In this document: one piece after another, positions 47,244-56,849 of the stretch
How the letters are laid out: each line of letters opens with the position of its first letter
How positions within the stretch are numbered: position 1 is the first letter of the stretch
Source: Gluconobacter sp. Dm-62
GTDB lineage: Bacteria > Pseudomonadota > Alphaproteobacteria > Acetobacterales > Acetobacteraceae
Reading direction: 5' to 3'
NCBI RefSeq assembly: GCF_018256155.1
Contig: NZ_JAERLY010000009.1
Coordinates: 1 to 64,000, forward strand
DNA: 64,000 nucleotides
Program-made: the position numbers and the translations under genes
The notes under the pieces: generated by a model
Database searches by the model: none
The model's input: only the letters and a program-made list of their open reading frames with translations
Told to the model about the DNA's origin: nothing

Positions 47244-48526
47244 ATGATATCGTTTTTGAAAATGTCCGACTGATCGACCCGGCTTCGGGCCGCGATGAGA
47301 CCGGACGACTTATGGTGCGTCAGGGGAAGATCGTCGCCTGCGAAGACGGATCGGTTCCCGAAGGCGCGCGGGTCATTGATGGCGCGGGCGCTGTGCTGTG
47401 CCCCGGTCTGGTGGACATGCGCGTCGCACTCGGGGAGCCGGGGTCGGAATATCGCGAGAGCGTCTCTTCCGGTGCGCGGGCAGCCGTCGCAGGTGGCATC
47501 ACGACCATGGCAGTCCTGCCCAACACTTCGCCACCGATCGACAATCCGGCGCTCGTGCATCTGCTGCGGGTCCGGGGCGAGGAGACGGGCATGGTCTCGA
47601 TCCATCCCTATGGCGCGCTGACGCGCGGCTGCGAGGGCGGGGAAATGGCCGAACTCGGCCTGCTGCGCAACGCGGGAGCCGTGGCGTTCACGGATGGAAC
47701 GCGCACGATTTCGGACGCCAAGCAGATGCGCAATCTGCTGTCCTATTCGCGCTTTCTGGACGCCATCGTGGTGCAGCATCCGGAAGAGCCGTCGCTGGCC
47801 AAAGGCGCCTGCGCCACGGCAGGAGCACGGGCGGTGCGGATGGGGCTGCCTCAGGTTCCGGCCGAAGCCGAAGCCATCATGATCGCCCGCGATTTGCGTC
47901 TGGCTGACATGACAGGCGCGCGACTGCATTTCGCGCATGTCTCGACAGCGGAAGGGCTGGATCTGATCCGCAAAGCCAAAAACCGCGGCATCCGGGTGAC
48001 CTGCGATACGGCCCCCCCTTATTTCGCCATGACCGAAGACGATATCGGCGATTTTCGTACTTATGCGAAACTCTCACCGCCCCTGCGCAACGACACGGAC
48101 CGGCAGGCGGTGTGTGCAGCGCTGGCAGATGGGACGGTTGACGCCGTGGCCTCAGATCATGCGCCGGCAGATGCGGATGACAAACGCCTGCCGTTTGCTC
48201 AGGCTCGGGCTGGGGGCACCGGGCTGGTCACGCTGCTGGGCGTGACACTTGGCGCCGGACTGCCGCTGCTGGATGCGCTGCGGCTGGTGACGTCCGCTCC
48301 GGCAGCCCTGCTCGGCCTGGAAGCCGGAACGCTGGCAACCGGAAGTGACGCCGATCTGTGCCTGTTTGATCCGGACGGGTCGTGGACGGTGGTGGCCGGA
48401 GAACTTCCGGGGCGGGCACAGAACACGCCGTTTGATGGCCGCAACCTGAAAGGCCGTGTCCTGCGAACCTTCAAACGCGGCGTTGAGGTCTTTACGGCTG
48501 ACGGGCTTTCTGAGGCACAGGCATGA
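47240..48526 (+). CDS. pyrX: Dihydroorotase-like protein PyrC', catalytically inactive
   Basis: 428 residues with the type I dihydroorotase fold (PCPGLVDM at 55-62, [12 protein letters not shown] and a late ASDHAP). However, the metal-binding HxH at 61-63 is RVA, and the second histidine pair (PHH) is PYF at 260-262. Asp152, His180, His233 and Asp306 remain. Losing the first two zinc ligands makes dihydroorotase activity unlikely. Such PyrC' proteins are structural partners of PyrB, consistent with the 4-base overlap. A real pyrC must lie elsewhere. The symbol is by analogy. Confidence 0.9.
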   Translation: MNDIVFENVRLIDPASGRDETGRLMVRQGKIVACEDGSVPEGARVIDGAGAVLCPGLVDMRVALGEPGSEYRESVSSGARAAVAGGITTMAVLPNTSPPIDNPALVHLLRVRGEETGMVSIHPYGALTRGCEGGEMAELGLLRNAGAVAFTDGTRTISDAKQMRNLLSYSRFLDAIVVQHPEEPSLAKGACATAGARAVRMGLPQVPAEAEAIMIARDLRLADMTGARLHFAHVSTAEGLDLIRKAKNRGIRVTCDTAPPYFAMTEDDIGDFRTYAKLSPPLRNDTDRQAVCAALADGTVDAVASDHAPADADDKRLPFAQARAGGTGLVTLLGVTLGAGLPLLDALRLVTSAPAALLGLEAGTLATGSDADLCLFDPDGSWTVVAGELPGRAQNTPFDGRNLKGRVLRTFKRGVEVFTADGLSEAQA

Positions 48527-49155
48527 GCGGCTTTCAGGCACAACTGATCCTCCTGTCCCTCATCTCCTACGTCATCGGAAGCATCCCGTTCGGGCTGCTG
48601 CTGACGGCGCTCGCAGGGGGCGGGGACATCCGCAAGATCGGATCGGGCAATATCGGCGCAACCAACGTCCTGCGTACGGGACGACGCGGTCTGGCGGCGG
48701 CCACGCTGCTGCTGGATGCGCTCAAAGGAGCTGCGGCGGTCCTGATCGCACGGTTTTTCTTCCCCGGAGCCAGCGACACCACCATGGCGGTGGCCGCCGT
48801 GGCCGTAGTTGTTGGACACTGCTTTCCGGTCTGGCTCGGCTTCCGTGGCGGCAAGGGCGTTGCGACAGGACTGGGGACGATCTGGGTCCTGTCTTGGCCA
48901 GTGGGGCTTGCCTGCTGTGTGATCTGGCTGCTGGTCGCACGTCTCAGCCGGATTTCTTCAGCTGGAGCATTGGCCGCATTCCTGCTGGCACCTGTGCTGA
49001 TGGTGCTCCTGTCTGGCCGCACACTGCATTCTCCGATCCCGGTAGCGACGCTTCTCGTCTCCGTGCTGATCTGGGCGCGACATTCCAGCAATATTGCGCG
49101 CCTGCTGACGGGTCGGGAACCGCGGGTTAACGTAGATCAAGCGTCAGGACGCTAA
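48523..49155 (+). CDS. plsY: Glycerol-3-phosphate acyltransferase PlsY
   Basis: 210 residues, integral membrane, five predicted helices. The PlsY motifs GSGNIGATNVLRTG, GHCFPVWLGFRGGKGVATG and the early SIPFGLLLTALAGGGDIRK are present. It uses acyl-phosphate to make lysophosphatidic acid. It overlaps pyrC' by ATGA. Confidence 0.96.
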   Translation: MSGFQAQLILLSLISYVIGSIPFGLLLTALAGGGDIRKIGSGNIGATNVLRTGRRGLAAATLLLDALKGAAAVLIARFFFPGASDTTMAVAAVAVVVGHCFPVWLGFRGGKGVATGLGTIWVLSWPVGLACCVIWLLVARLSRISSAGALAAFLLAPVLMVLLSGRTLHSPIPVATLLVSVLIWARHSSNIARLLTGREPRVNVDQASGR

Positions 49156-49158
49156 ATT

Positions 49159-49173
49159 TTAAGCGTTCGTTAA
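49159..49173. promoter_or_regulatory. CtrA-type box TTAA-N7-TTAA upstream of dprA
   Basis: TTAAGCGTTCGTTAA is an exact match to the alphaproteobacterial CtrA consensus. It lies 27-41 bases before the dprA ATG, in the 44-base plsY-dprA gap. In this GC-rich region such an AT-half-site pair is rare by chance (roughly 0.15 expected in the whole window at 60% GC). CtrA controls competence-like genes including dprA in Rhodobacter. Function is inferred. Confidence 0.5.
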
Positions 49174-49199
49174 TTAGTCTGTCTTAAGGAAAAGATCTT

Positions 49200-50384
49200 A
49201 TGACAGCTCCTCTGGACGTTCCTCCCGTCATGTTCGCCACAGACCGAATCGATGCCTTACGTCTTGCGCAGACGACAGGCATCGGTCCGATCAATTTCGC
49301 GCGACTGATGACGCAGTATGGAAGTGCCGGTGCTGCCCTGGCCGCCCTGCCCGGAAGAATGCGCAAGGCCGGACGTCGGGACGACCCTGTTATTCCCTCC
49401 GTTTCACGCATGACCGATGAGCTGGAACGCCTTGAAAAACTGGGCGGAAAGATGCTGCTGCGGGGTGATGCGGACTATCCGCTGCTTCTGTCCTGCATCC
49501 CCGATGCCCCGCCGGTTCTGTTCACACTTGGGGACATCCGTAAGCTTTCGATGCGGTCTGTGGGGATTGTGGGCGCTCGAAACGCCTCGGCGGCGGGAAT
49601 CCGGATTGCTGAGAGCCTTTCAGCCGAAATCGCGCATTCAGGACTCTGCGTTATTTCCGGGCTGGCGCGCGGCATCGACTCGGCGGCGCATGCTGCGGCT
49701 CTTCATCCAGGATTAACGGTCGCCGCCATCGCAGGTGGTCTGGATCACGTCTATCCGCCGGAGAATGCCTCCCTTCAGCAGCAGATCGCCGAGCAGGGCT
49801 GTCTGGTGACGGAAGCCCTGCTGGGAACAGCCCCGCAGGCCCGCCATTTTCCGCGGCGGAACCGCCTGATTGCCGGGATCTCCCTGGGATGCCTGATCAT
49901 TGAGGCGACAGCAGGATCGGGCACGCTGATCACGGCCGAGTTGGCCCAGTCCTATAACCGCGAACTTCTGGTCGTACCCGGTTCGCCGCTAGATCCACGG
50001 TCACGGGGCGGAAACCAGTTACTAAAAACAAGCCAGGCCACCCTGGCAGAAAATATTGACGATATTCTTCAGGTTCTGCCGCTTGAGCTTCCTCGACGAG
50101 AACCAGCACCCTGGCAGCGTTTATCGGGCCACAACCCGCCTTTGACAGGCTTTTCCGAACCTTCGGTCGTATGGGGTGACACTTCAGATACGGGCTGGAT
50201 TGATCCGGATCTGGTCCAGAACAAGGTATGCTCTCTTCTGTCTGTGACGCCTGTAGCAGTTGACGATGTGGTGCGCCGCTGCCAGTTCTCCGTGTCGGCA
50301 GTGCTTGCGACGCTGGCTGAGCTTGAGCTTGGCGGGGTCGTGGAGTTTGTGCCCGGCGGACGCGTGGCGTTGCTGCCGAACTGA
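49200..50384 (+). CDS. dprA: DNA-protecting protein DprA
   Basis: 394 residues. The N-terminal SAM-like part (LAQTTGIGPINFARLM) is followed by the Rossmann-like core (GARNASAAGIRIAESLSAEIAHSGLCV, LARGIDSAAHAAAL, PENASLQQQIAEQG) and a C-terminal winged helix. It loads RecA onto incoming single-stranded DNA. Start ATG 49200 with AAGGA upstream. It lies between plsY and topA (25-base gap). A conserved DprA-TopA pairing is known. Confidence 0.95.
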   Translation: MTAPLDVPPVMFATDRIDALRLAQTTGIGPINFARLMTQYGSAGAALAALPGRMRKAGRRDDPVIPSVSRMTDELERLEKLGGKMLLRGDADYPLLLSCIPDAPPVLFTLGDIRKLSMRSVGIVGARNASAAGIRIAESLSAEIAHSGLCVISGLARGIDSAAHAAALHPGLTVAAIAGGLDHVYPPENASLQQQIAEQGCLVTEALLGTAPQARHFPRRNRLIAGISLGCLIIEATAGSGTLITAELAQSYNRELLVVPGSPLDPRSRGGNQLLKTSQATLAENIDDILQVLPLELPRREPAPWQRLSGHNPPLTGFSEPSVVWGDTSDTGWIDPDLVQNKVCSLLSVTPVAVDDVVRRCQFSVSAVLATLAELELGGVVEFVPGGRVALLPN

Positions 50385-50409
50385 AGTGACGCGGAATACC
50401 GGAGTGGCG

Positions 50410-53106
50410 ATGACGGACGTTGTGGTGGTCGAGAGCCCGGCAAAGGCCAAGACGATCAACAAGTATCTGGGAGGCGGATATACCGTCCTCGCGTCGTTCG
50501 GCCATGTGCGGGATCTGCCGCCCAAGGACGGCAGCGTGCGCCCGGACGAGAATTTTGCCATGAGCTGGCAGACGGACGAGCGCGGCGCAAAGCAGATCTC
50601 CGCCATCACCAAGGCGCTGAAGGGGGCGAAGAACCTTTACCTCGCCACTGACCCGGATCGCGAGGGTGAGGCGATTTCCTGGCATGTCCGCAGCGTTCTG
50701 GAAGAAAAAAACCTTCTGAAGAACGTGGACGTCCATCGCGTTACCTTTAACGAAATCACCAAATCGGCCGTTACGGCGGCGATGGCGGCCCCGCGTGAAC
50801 TGGACCGCCCGCTGATCGACGCCTATCTGGCCCGCCGCGCGCTGGACTATCTGGTCGGCTTCACGCTCTCTCCCGTCCTGTGGCGCAAGCTGCCGGGTAG
50901 CCGGAGCGCCGGGCGTGTTCAGTCGGTCGCGCTGCGTCTGATCTGTGAGCGCGAAGCCGAAATCGAGGTCTTCCGCCCCAAAGAATACTGGACCGTCACC
51001 GGGGGCTTCACGACACCCGGCAAGGCCGCGTTCCAGGCACGCCTGACCCATCTGAAGGGCGAGAAGCTCGACCAGTTCGACCTGAACAACGAACAGCTGG
51101 CCTTCGATGGACGTGATGCCGTACTGGCAGGGCAGTTCACGGTCCGGTCCGTCGAACGCAAGCGCACCAAGCGCAACCCGCCGCCACCGTTCACGACGTC
51201 CACCCTTCAGCAAGAAGCATCCCGTAAGCTGGGCATGAGCGCGCAGACCACGATGCGCACGGCCCAGCAGCTTTATGAAGGTGTGGATCTGCGTGGTGAG
51301 ACGACGGGTCTGATTACCTATATGCGAACCGATGGCGTGACGATGGCGAAGGAAGCCGTGAGCTCCATTCGCGGCCATATCGGCAAGGCGTTCGGGGACG
51401 AATATGTTCCGGATTATCCTCGCACTTATTCCACCAAAGCCAAGAACGCGCAGGAAGCCCACGAGGCCATCCGCCCGACGGACGTGTTCCTTACGCCCCA
51501 GCAGGTTGGTCACGCACTGACGCCGGAACAGAAGAAGCTTTACGAACTGATCTGGAAGCGCTCCGTCGCCTCGCAGATGCAGTCGGCCGAGCTGGATCAG
51601 GTTGCAGTAACGCTGGCGGATGCGAGCGGCCAGACGCTTCTGCGCGCCACGGGCTCGACCATCGCGTTTGACGGCTTCCTCAAGCTTTACATCGAAGGCC
51701 GTGACGACACGAAGGCTGAAGACGACGACGGCAAGCTCCTGCCGCCCATGAAGGAAGGCGACCGCCTGACAACCGGGGCCGTGGATGCCGAGCAGCATTT
51801 CACGCAGCCGCCGCCGCGCTATTCGGAAGCCTCGCTCGTCAAGAAAATGGAAGAGATCGGCATTGGCCGTCCCTCGACCTATGCTTCGATTCTCGGCGTG
51901 CTGCGGGACCGGAATTATGTGCGCCTGGATGCCCGGCGCTTCATCCCTGAAGACCGCGGACGGCTGGTCACGGCGTTCCTGACATCCTTCTTTGAGCGCT
52001 ATGTGGATTCGGGCTTCACGGCATCGCTTGAAGAGCAGCTTGATGACATTTCGGGCGGCCGGGCTGACTGGCATGATGTCATGGCAGCCTTCTGGCAGGA
52101 TTTCTCGGCGGCGGTCGCGCAGACCAAGGACCTGAAGATCTCGGACGTCATTGACGCGCTGGACGAAGATCTCGGGCCGCATTTCTTCCCGCCCCGCCCG
52201 GATGGTGGCGATCCGCGCGTGTGTACGTCGTGCGGAACCGGACGCCTCGGCCTACGGCTTGGCAAGTTCGGCGCCTTCATCGGATGCTCGAATTACCCGA
52301 CCTGTCAGTTCACGCGCAGGCTGGTAGCTGAGGAAGGCGATACTGAAGGGCTGAATGATGGCCCGAAGGTTCTGGGACAGGATCCGGACACCGGCGAGGA
52401 CATCTCGATCCGTCGCGGGCCTTACGGACTGTATATCCAGCGCGGAGAGCCCAATCCGGAGGACAAGAAGGCCAAACCCAAGCGGACAACCATTCCCAAG
52501 GGCATCGACGGCAACACCATGACCATGGAGCAGGCGCTGGGGCTCCTGTCCCTGCCGCGTCTGGTCGGGCTGCATCCGGAGACGGGCGAAAAGATCGAAG
52601 CCGGTCTGGGGCGCTTTGGGCCATATGTGAAGATGGGCGCGATCTATGGCACGCTCGACAAGGACGATGATGTCGTAACCGTCGGGCTGAACCGGGCCGT
52701 GGATGCACTGGCCAAAAAGCTGGCCTCCATCCGCAATCTGGGGCCGCATCCAAAAGACGGCGAGCCGGTCATGATTCGCAAAGGACGGTTTGGCCCGTAT
52801 GCCCAGCACAACCAGCTGATCGCCAACCTGCCGAAGGGGCAGGACATGGAGGAGGTCACGCTGGATGAGGCGGTGGCGTTGCTGGCGGAAAAGGGCAAGC
52901 CACTGAAAGGTGGCGCAAAAAAAACTTCTACGAAAAAAGCGGCTCCGAAAGCGGCAAAGACGAAAAAAGCCGTTGCGGCTGCGGAAGGGGATGAAGCGGC
53001 TCCAAAGAAAGTAACGAAGCGTAGCCCGGCCAAATCCGCCACCAAGACGAAAACCACAACGCCGCGGAAGCGTAAGACTGTTTCCGACACGTCGTCGGAA
53101 GACTGA
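50410..53106 (+). CDS. topA: DNA topoisomerase I
   Basis: 898 residues. The Toprim domain begins VVVVESPAKAKTINKYL and has ATDPDREGEAISWHV. The active-site Tyr304 lies in GLITYMRTDG. A four-Cys zinc ribbon (CTSCGTGRLG...GCSNYPTC) and three repeated GRFGPY-type segments follow. The C-terminal 60 residues are extremely Lys/Ala-rich (KKTSTKKAAPKAAKTKK), a DNA-binding tail typical of high-GC alphaproteobacteria. The in-frame opening to 50260 overlaps dprA and is rejected. Confidence 0.97.
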   Translation: MTDVVVVESPAKAKTINKYLGGGYTVLASFGHVRDLPPKDGSVRPDENFAMSWQTDERGAKQISAITKALKGAKNLYLATDPDREGEAISWHVRSVLEEKNLLKNVDVHRVTFNEITKSAVTAAMAAPRELDRPLIDAYLARRALDYLVGFTLSPVLWRKLPGSRSAGRVQSVALRLICEREAEIEVFRPKEYWTVTGGFTTPGKAAFQARLTHLKGEKLDQFDLNNEQLAFDGRDAVLAGQFTVRSVERKRTKRNPPPPFTTSTLQQEASRKLGMSAQTTMRTAQQLYEGVDLRGETTGLITYMRTDGVTMAKEAVSSIRGHIGKAFGDEYVPDYPRTYSTKAKNAQEAHEAIRPTDVFLTPQQVGHALTPEQKKLYELIWKRSVASQMQSAELDQVAVTLADASGQTLLRATGSTIAFDGFLKLYIEGRDDTKAEDDDGKLLPPMKEGDRLTTGAVDAEQHFTQPPPRYSEASLVKKMEEIGIGRPSTYASILGVLRDRNYVRLDARRFIPEDRGRLVTAFLTSFFERYVDSGFTASLEEQLDDISGGRADWHDVMAAFWQDFSAAVAQTKDLKISDVIDALDEDLGPHFFPPRPDGGDPRVCTSCGTGRLGLRLGKFGAFIGCSNYPTCQFTRRLVAEEGDTEGLNDGPKVLGQDPDTGEDISIRRGPYGLYIQRGEPNPEDKKAKPKRTTIPKGIDGNTMTMEQALGLLSLPRLVGLHPETGEKIEAGLGRFGPYVKMGAIYGTLDKDDDVVTVGLNRAVDALAKKLASIRNLGPHPKDGEPVMIRKGRFGPYAQHNQLIANLPKGQDMEEVTLDEAVALLAEKGKPLKGGAKKTSTKKAAPKAAKTKKAVAAAEGDEAAPKKVTKRSPAKSATKTKTTTPRKRKTVSDTSSED

Positions 53107-53108
53107 AA

Positions 53109-53164
53109 CCAGATCGGATCGGCAGTGTTGCCAGATGGCACTGTCGACCCCACATTCGATCTGG
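53109..53164 (+). other. Nested stem-loop after topA, possible terminator
   Basis: CCAGATCG pairs with CGATCTGG (8 bp), enclosing an inner 7-bp stem GGCAGTG/CACTGTC. The T-rich end is weak (CAAGTCTTT), so termination is uncertain. It lies directly after the topA stop. Confidence 0.4.
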
Positions 53165-53249
53165 CAAGTCTTTACCGTGGCTGAAGTTTGTGGCGTGGTC
53201 GCGTTACGGGAGCAGCCTTTCTTGCCGTCCCGTCTCCAAGGACCCCGTC

Positions 53250-55043
53250 TTGCGTCATGCTGTCCGCCTTATGACCTTTTTCATGCCGCGCAGCCGCGAG
53301 GCGGCATGTCGTCAGGCCGTGTGTCTGGCGGTCTGCGTCTTCATTCTGGTGGTCGCGACAGGATCTGGAAAGGCACAGACGGCTCCGGACACGAGCAGCA
53401 CTGCCGGTCCATCTTCCACCCCCACTCCTGTACAACCACCGCCCCCCGTTTTCTCAGCCTCCATCACAAGGGAGGTTCTGGTTGCAGCGCTTGGCTTTCT
53501 GGAACCGCGCACCCTGGAACCTCATTCAGCGCGGGATTTTTCGATCTGGGGACTGGATGGTCTGACGGCCATTGACCCGACCCTCTCCGTTACGGAAACA
53601 CAGCCCACAGTTTCACCGCTGGCCGCCCCGCCTCCTGGCGCGGCGATGGCCGCAGAGAAGGTGGCTGGCGAGGCGACATCCGGACACGCTCCATCCATGC
53701 TGAATATTCTGCAAGGGCAGACAATTGTGTTCAGCCGCGCCATGCCCGCAGCAGACGGCAACGGCGCCTGGGCAGAACTGGTCACAGCTGCCATGCAGGC
53801 GGCCTGGCAGCACTCCTCCACCCTGCGCGACGCCGGACCCGATGCGCTCTTACAGGGTTTTTTCGACGAGCTCTTTAACCATCTGGATCCGTATTCCCGA
53901 TACCTCGGCCCCTCTCCCGCCACCTCGGACCGAACACGACGGACCGGGAACACGGGTACTGTAGGGCTGAGTCTAGGGCAAAGCGGACGGACAATCGTGA
54001 TTACAGCCGTCAATGCCAACGGTCCGGCCTGGGAGGCCGGTGTGGATACAGGCGAACGTCTGGTGTCCGTTAACGGGCGGACGACACGGGGCCAGAACGT
54101 GACTGCAGTTCAGGATTGGCTGGATGGCGATGAGCACACATCTGTCGCGCTCGGAATCGCGTCCAAGGGGCATGGGACAACAATTCTTCGACTGGAGCGG
54201 GTGCAGGTTCCACCAGAAACCGTGTTCGCCTCAACGGATGGTTCTTTCACCGTGCTACGCGTCACGTCCTTTTCGACCCAGACAGCGGAAGAGATCAGCC
54301 AGTATATTGATCAGGTGGTGGATGAACCGACCCCGGACGCCCCTGCGCCGCCTGTAACCAAAAACAGAGCGGCGCAGGCGGCAGGCATCATTCTCGATCT
54401 GCGCGGCGATCGCGGTGGTGTTCTGCAGCAGGCCGTCACGACAGCGGCCCTGCTGCTGGATCATGGTGTGGCCGTAACCACGCATGGGCGGAACCCTCTG
54501 GCCAACCATATCTGGGCCGTTCAGGGTGGTGACATGACCAATGGCACACCAGTCGTGATTCTTGTGGACGGACGGACAGCCAGCGCGGCTGAAATCCTGG
54601 CCTCCGCACTGGCCGATCACCGCCGCGCGGTCGTGATCGGGAGCGAGACCCTGGGCAAGGGACTCGTGCAGGTGATCGGACAGATGCCGAACGGAGGCGA
54701 ACTGTTCGTGACGTGGAGTCGCAATCAGGCCCCCCTGGGCTGGCCGATCCAAGGACTGGGCGTCATGCCTCAGGTCTGCACGTCGCTCGGCGCGGAGTCT
54801 CTTCAGGCTCAGTTGTCCGCCCTCAAGCAGGGCAATACCCTGCAGGGTATTGCCGTACAGATGGCGCGCTCAGCCCGCTATCCAGTGCCGGTCACGAAGA
54901 TTCTCGAGATCAGAAAGCACTGTCCGGCCGCGATCGGTTCGGATGCCGATATGGACGCAGCCAGGGCGCTGCTGTCTTCCCCTGCCGCCTACAGGGCGGC
55001 GCTGGAGTCTGTTCCCGATGAGAACAGCGCCCCCCTCCACTAG
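53250..55043 (+). CDS. S41-family C-terminal processing peptidase (exported)
   Basis: About 597 residues. An N-terminal hydrophobic leader (VCLAVCVFILVVATGSGKAQ), a helical part with FDELFNHLDPYSRYLGP, a PDZ domain (NGPAWEAGVDTGERLVSVNG), and the catalytic Ser/Lys pair in DGRTASAAEILASALADH and GSETLGKGLVQ. This is the CtpA/Prc type of periplasmic protease. Start uncertain: TTG 53250 has AAGGA 7 bases upstream; ATG 53271 and ATG 53283 are alternatives. A Ser/Thr/Pro linker follows the leader. Confidence 0.9.
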   Translation: MRHAVRLMTFFMPRSREAACRQAVCLAVCVFILVVATGSGKAQTAPDTSSTAGPSSTPTPVQPPPPVFSASITREVLVAALGFLEPRTLEPHSARDFSIWGLDGLTAIDPTLSVTETQPTVSPLAAPPPGAAMAAEKVAGEATSGHAPSMLNILQGQTIVFSRAMPAADGNGAWAELVTAAMQAAWQHSSTLRDAGPDALLQGFFDELFNHLDPYSRYLGPSPATSDRTRRTGNTGTVGLSLGQSGRTIVITAVNANGPAWEAGVDTGERLVSVNGRTTRGQNVTAVQDWLDGDEHTSVALGIASKGHGTTILRLERVQVPPETVFASTDGSFTVLRVTSFSTQTAEEISQYIDQVVDEPTPDAPAPPVTKNRAAQAAGIILDLRGDRGGVLQQAVTTAALLLDHGVAVTTHGRNPLANHIWAVQGGDMTNGTPVVILVDGRTASAAEILASALADHRRAVVIGSETLGKGLVQVIGQMPNGGELFVTWSRNQAPLGWPIQGLGVMPQVCTSLGAESLQAQLSALKQGNTLQGIAVQMARSARYPVPVTKILEIRKHCPAAIGSDADMDAARALLSSPAAYRAALESVPDENSAPLH

Positions 55044-55067
55044 CACGCAGGACGAATGGAAGCAGTC

Positions 55068-55409
55068 ATGGGCGCAAGATTGAAAACGGGACTCTGGGTA
55101 CGGGCTGTCCTGCGCCGTATTTCTTCGGACGGAACCTCCGCCATGGTTCTCAAGAAAGGCGACGAGGATGCCGGTGCGGTTCTGATCGTCCTGGCGGACC
55201 GTTCTGGCGGTACCGGAGTCCTGCGCGAGGACGGGTCCGGCTGGGCGCGCGTGGATGCTACCGATCCGCAGAGCGTGGACGCGTATCTGGAACGCCAGAA
55301 AAAATATGATCCGGACCTGTGGATCATCGAGCTTGAGATGCGGGATGTGTCCCAGCCCATCGAGCGCACTCTCGGGTCGCGGAGGCTCGATCTGGACGAA
55401 GAGGCGTAA
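55068..55409 (+). CDS. DUF1491 family protein
   Basis: 113 residues. The pattern RLKTGLWVRAVLRRISSDG at the start and LERQKKYDPDLWIIELEMRD near the end is diagnostic of DUF1491, an alphaproteobacterial family of unknown function. I chose ATG 55068 (GGAAG 5 bases upstream) over ATG 55056, as family members start directly before RLK. It follows the S41 protease by 25 bases. Confidence 0.85.
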   Translation: MGARLKTGLWVRAVLRRISSDGTSAMVLKKGDEDAGAVLIVLADRSGGTGVLREDGSGWARVDATDPQSVDAYLERQKKYDPDLWIIELEMRDVSQPIERTLGSRRLDLDEEA

Positions 55410-55564
55410 ACTGTGGGAGTGAAGACACAGCACATGGCGAACCTGCCATAAAGAAAACCGCATGATGCGGCATTGTGCTGTGTGATGCGTTGCCATCGTC
55501 CGAGCTTTCGGCAAGAACACACACAGACAAGGTTGGCAGATTTGGCTGGTTGGAGAGAAATGAC

Positions 55565-56713
55565 ATGACGCAACGATCCGTTGTCAGGACCTGGCTGACC
55601 CGTGCCGGGTTCACTGCAGGCGTTTCGATGCTCGTCATGGGAGCCGCAACAGCACAGCCCGTCAAAGGGCTGTATGTTGCCGGTGAAGGCGGTGCAAGCT
55701 TCAACCAGGATCAGACGGCGCGCCTCTCGCCCGTCTTTCCGAGCGGGCGCGACCACTATCAGGCTGGCGTGACCGGCATCGGCAGCCTGGGCTACGGGCT
55801 CGGAAACGGATTCCGCGTCGAGGTTGAGGGGAACTACCGCAACAACCGGTTGCAGCAGTTCCGTTCCAGCACGTTCCCGTCTTCCGTTGGTGGGCGTCAG
55901 CAGGGCTATGGCGTCATGGCCAACGCGCTGTTCGACATGGACATCGGCAAGTCCTGGGTCTTCCCGTATTTCGGCGCAGGCGTCGGATATGGCTGGCAGG
56001 CGATGAACACCTATGTTCATGCTCCGAACGGCGCCTTTGACCAGCATGTTGGCGGCACGGCCGGAAACTTTGCCTATCAGGGCATTTTCGGTCTCTCCTT
56101 CCCTGTCCCCTGGGTCGTGGGGCTGTCGGCAACGGCGGAATACCGCTTCTACACGCTGATGGGACCGAACGGGCACCACGCCACGGCGACCGGGATCTAT
56201 GGCGGCTGGGACAAAACGAAGGAATTCGGCGTGTCCAGCGGCAACCGCGACACAAGGACGGACTTCAACCATTCGCTGATGCTGGGGCTGCGCTACGAGT
56301 TCAATCCGGCTCCCCCGCCGCCGAAGCCGGTTGCAGCACCGATGCCGGTTCCCGGCCCTGCTCCCACCCGCACCTATCTGGTGTTCTTCGACTGGGACTC
56401 GGCCGAGCTGAGCACCCGTGCAAAAGCTGTCGTGGCGACCGCAGCACGTAATTCGACGTCCGTTCAGGTCACGCATATTGAGGTCAGCGGCTATACCGAC
56501 ACCTCGGCTGCCCAGCCGGGACGCCGCGGCGAGGCCTACAACATGGCGCTGTCACAGCGTCGTGCGAATACGGTCAAGGAAGAGCTGGTACGTGATGGCG
56601 TGGCCGCGGGCCTTATCACGACACAGGGCTTTGGCGAGAGCCACCCACTGGTCGTCACAGCTGCCAATATCCGCGAGCCTCAGAACCGCCGCGTGGAAAT
56701 CGACTTCAAGTAA
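55565..56713 (+). CDS. OmpA-family outer membrane protein
   Basis: 382 residues. A signal peptide (ending GAATAQP) precedes an 8-stranded beta-barrel-like part with alternating aromatic strands (KGLYVAGEGGASFNQDQT, FRVEVEGNYRNNRL, VGLSATAEYRFYTL). A Pro-rich linker (PAPPPPKPVAAPMPVPGPAP) leads to the OmpA/Pal peptidoglycan-binding domain (VFFDWDSAELS, VSGYTDTSAAQPGRRGEAYN, RRANTVKEELV). Start ATG 55565 with GGAGAG upstream. A terminator follows. Confidence 0.93.
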   Translation: MTQRSVVRTWLTRAGFTAGVSMLVMGAATAQPVKGLYVAGEGGASFNQDQTARLSPVFPSGRDHYQAGVTGIGSLGYGLGNGFRVEVEGNYRNNRLQQFRSSTFPSSVGGRQQGYGVMANALFDMDIGKSWVFPYFGAGVGYGWQAMNTYVHAPNGAFDQHVGGTAGNFAYQGIFGLSFPVPWVVGLSATAEYRFYTLMGPNGHHATATGIYGGWDKTKEFGVSSGNRDTRTDFNHSLMLGLRYEFNPAPPPPKPVAAPMPVPGPAPTRTYLVFFDWDSAELSTRAKAVVATAARNSTSVQVTHIEVSGYTDTSAAQPGRRGEAYNMALSQRRANTVKEELVRDGVAAGLITTQGFGESHPLVVTAANIREPQNRRVEIDFK

Positions 56714-56746
56714 GATCTGCAAGCAGGATCTGCTTCCCGCGCAACC

Positions 56747-56776
56747 GGCGGCTTCTCACGGAGCCGCCAGTTTTTT
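56747..56776 (+). terminator. Terminator after the OmpA gene
   Basis: Seven-pair stem GGCGGCT/AGCCGCC with an eight-base loop, followed by AG and six T residues. It lies 34 bases after the stop codon on the plus strand. Confidence 0.85.
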
Positions 56777-56797
56777 ATGCCTGTCGCGCATGAAAAA

Positions 56798-56821
56798 GGG
56801 CGGAGAGAACACTCCCCGCCC
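56798..56821 (-). terminator. Terminator of the minus-strand lipoprotein gene
   Basis: GGGCGG pairs with CCGCCC, and on the minus strand TTTTT follows. It lies about 30 bases past the stop codon at 56850. The two terminators face each other between convergent genes. Confidence 0.7.
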
Positions 56822-56849
56822 TGTTCCGGCCCATCACTGGATGGAAAAC

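Noticed and set aside
47240-48526. Calling this gene an active dihydroorotase (pyrC)
   Set aside because: The HxH and PHH metal ligands are absent, so I annotate it as PyrC'.
49930-52182. 750-codon open frame on the minus strand
   Set aside because: It lies exactly antisense to dprA and topA, both with strong motifs. GC-rich codon bias leaves the complementary frame open; translation shows no known domain.
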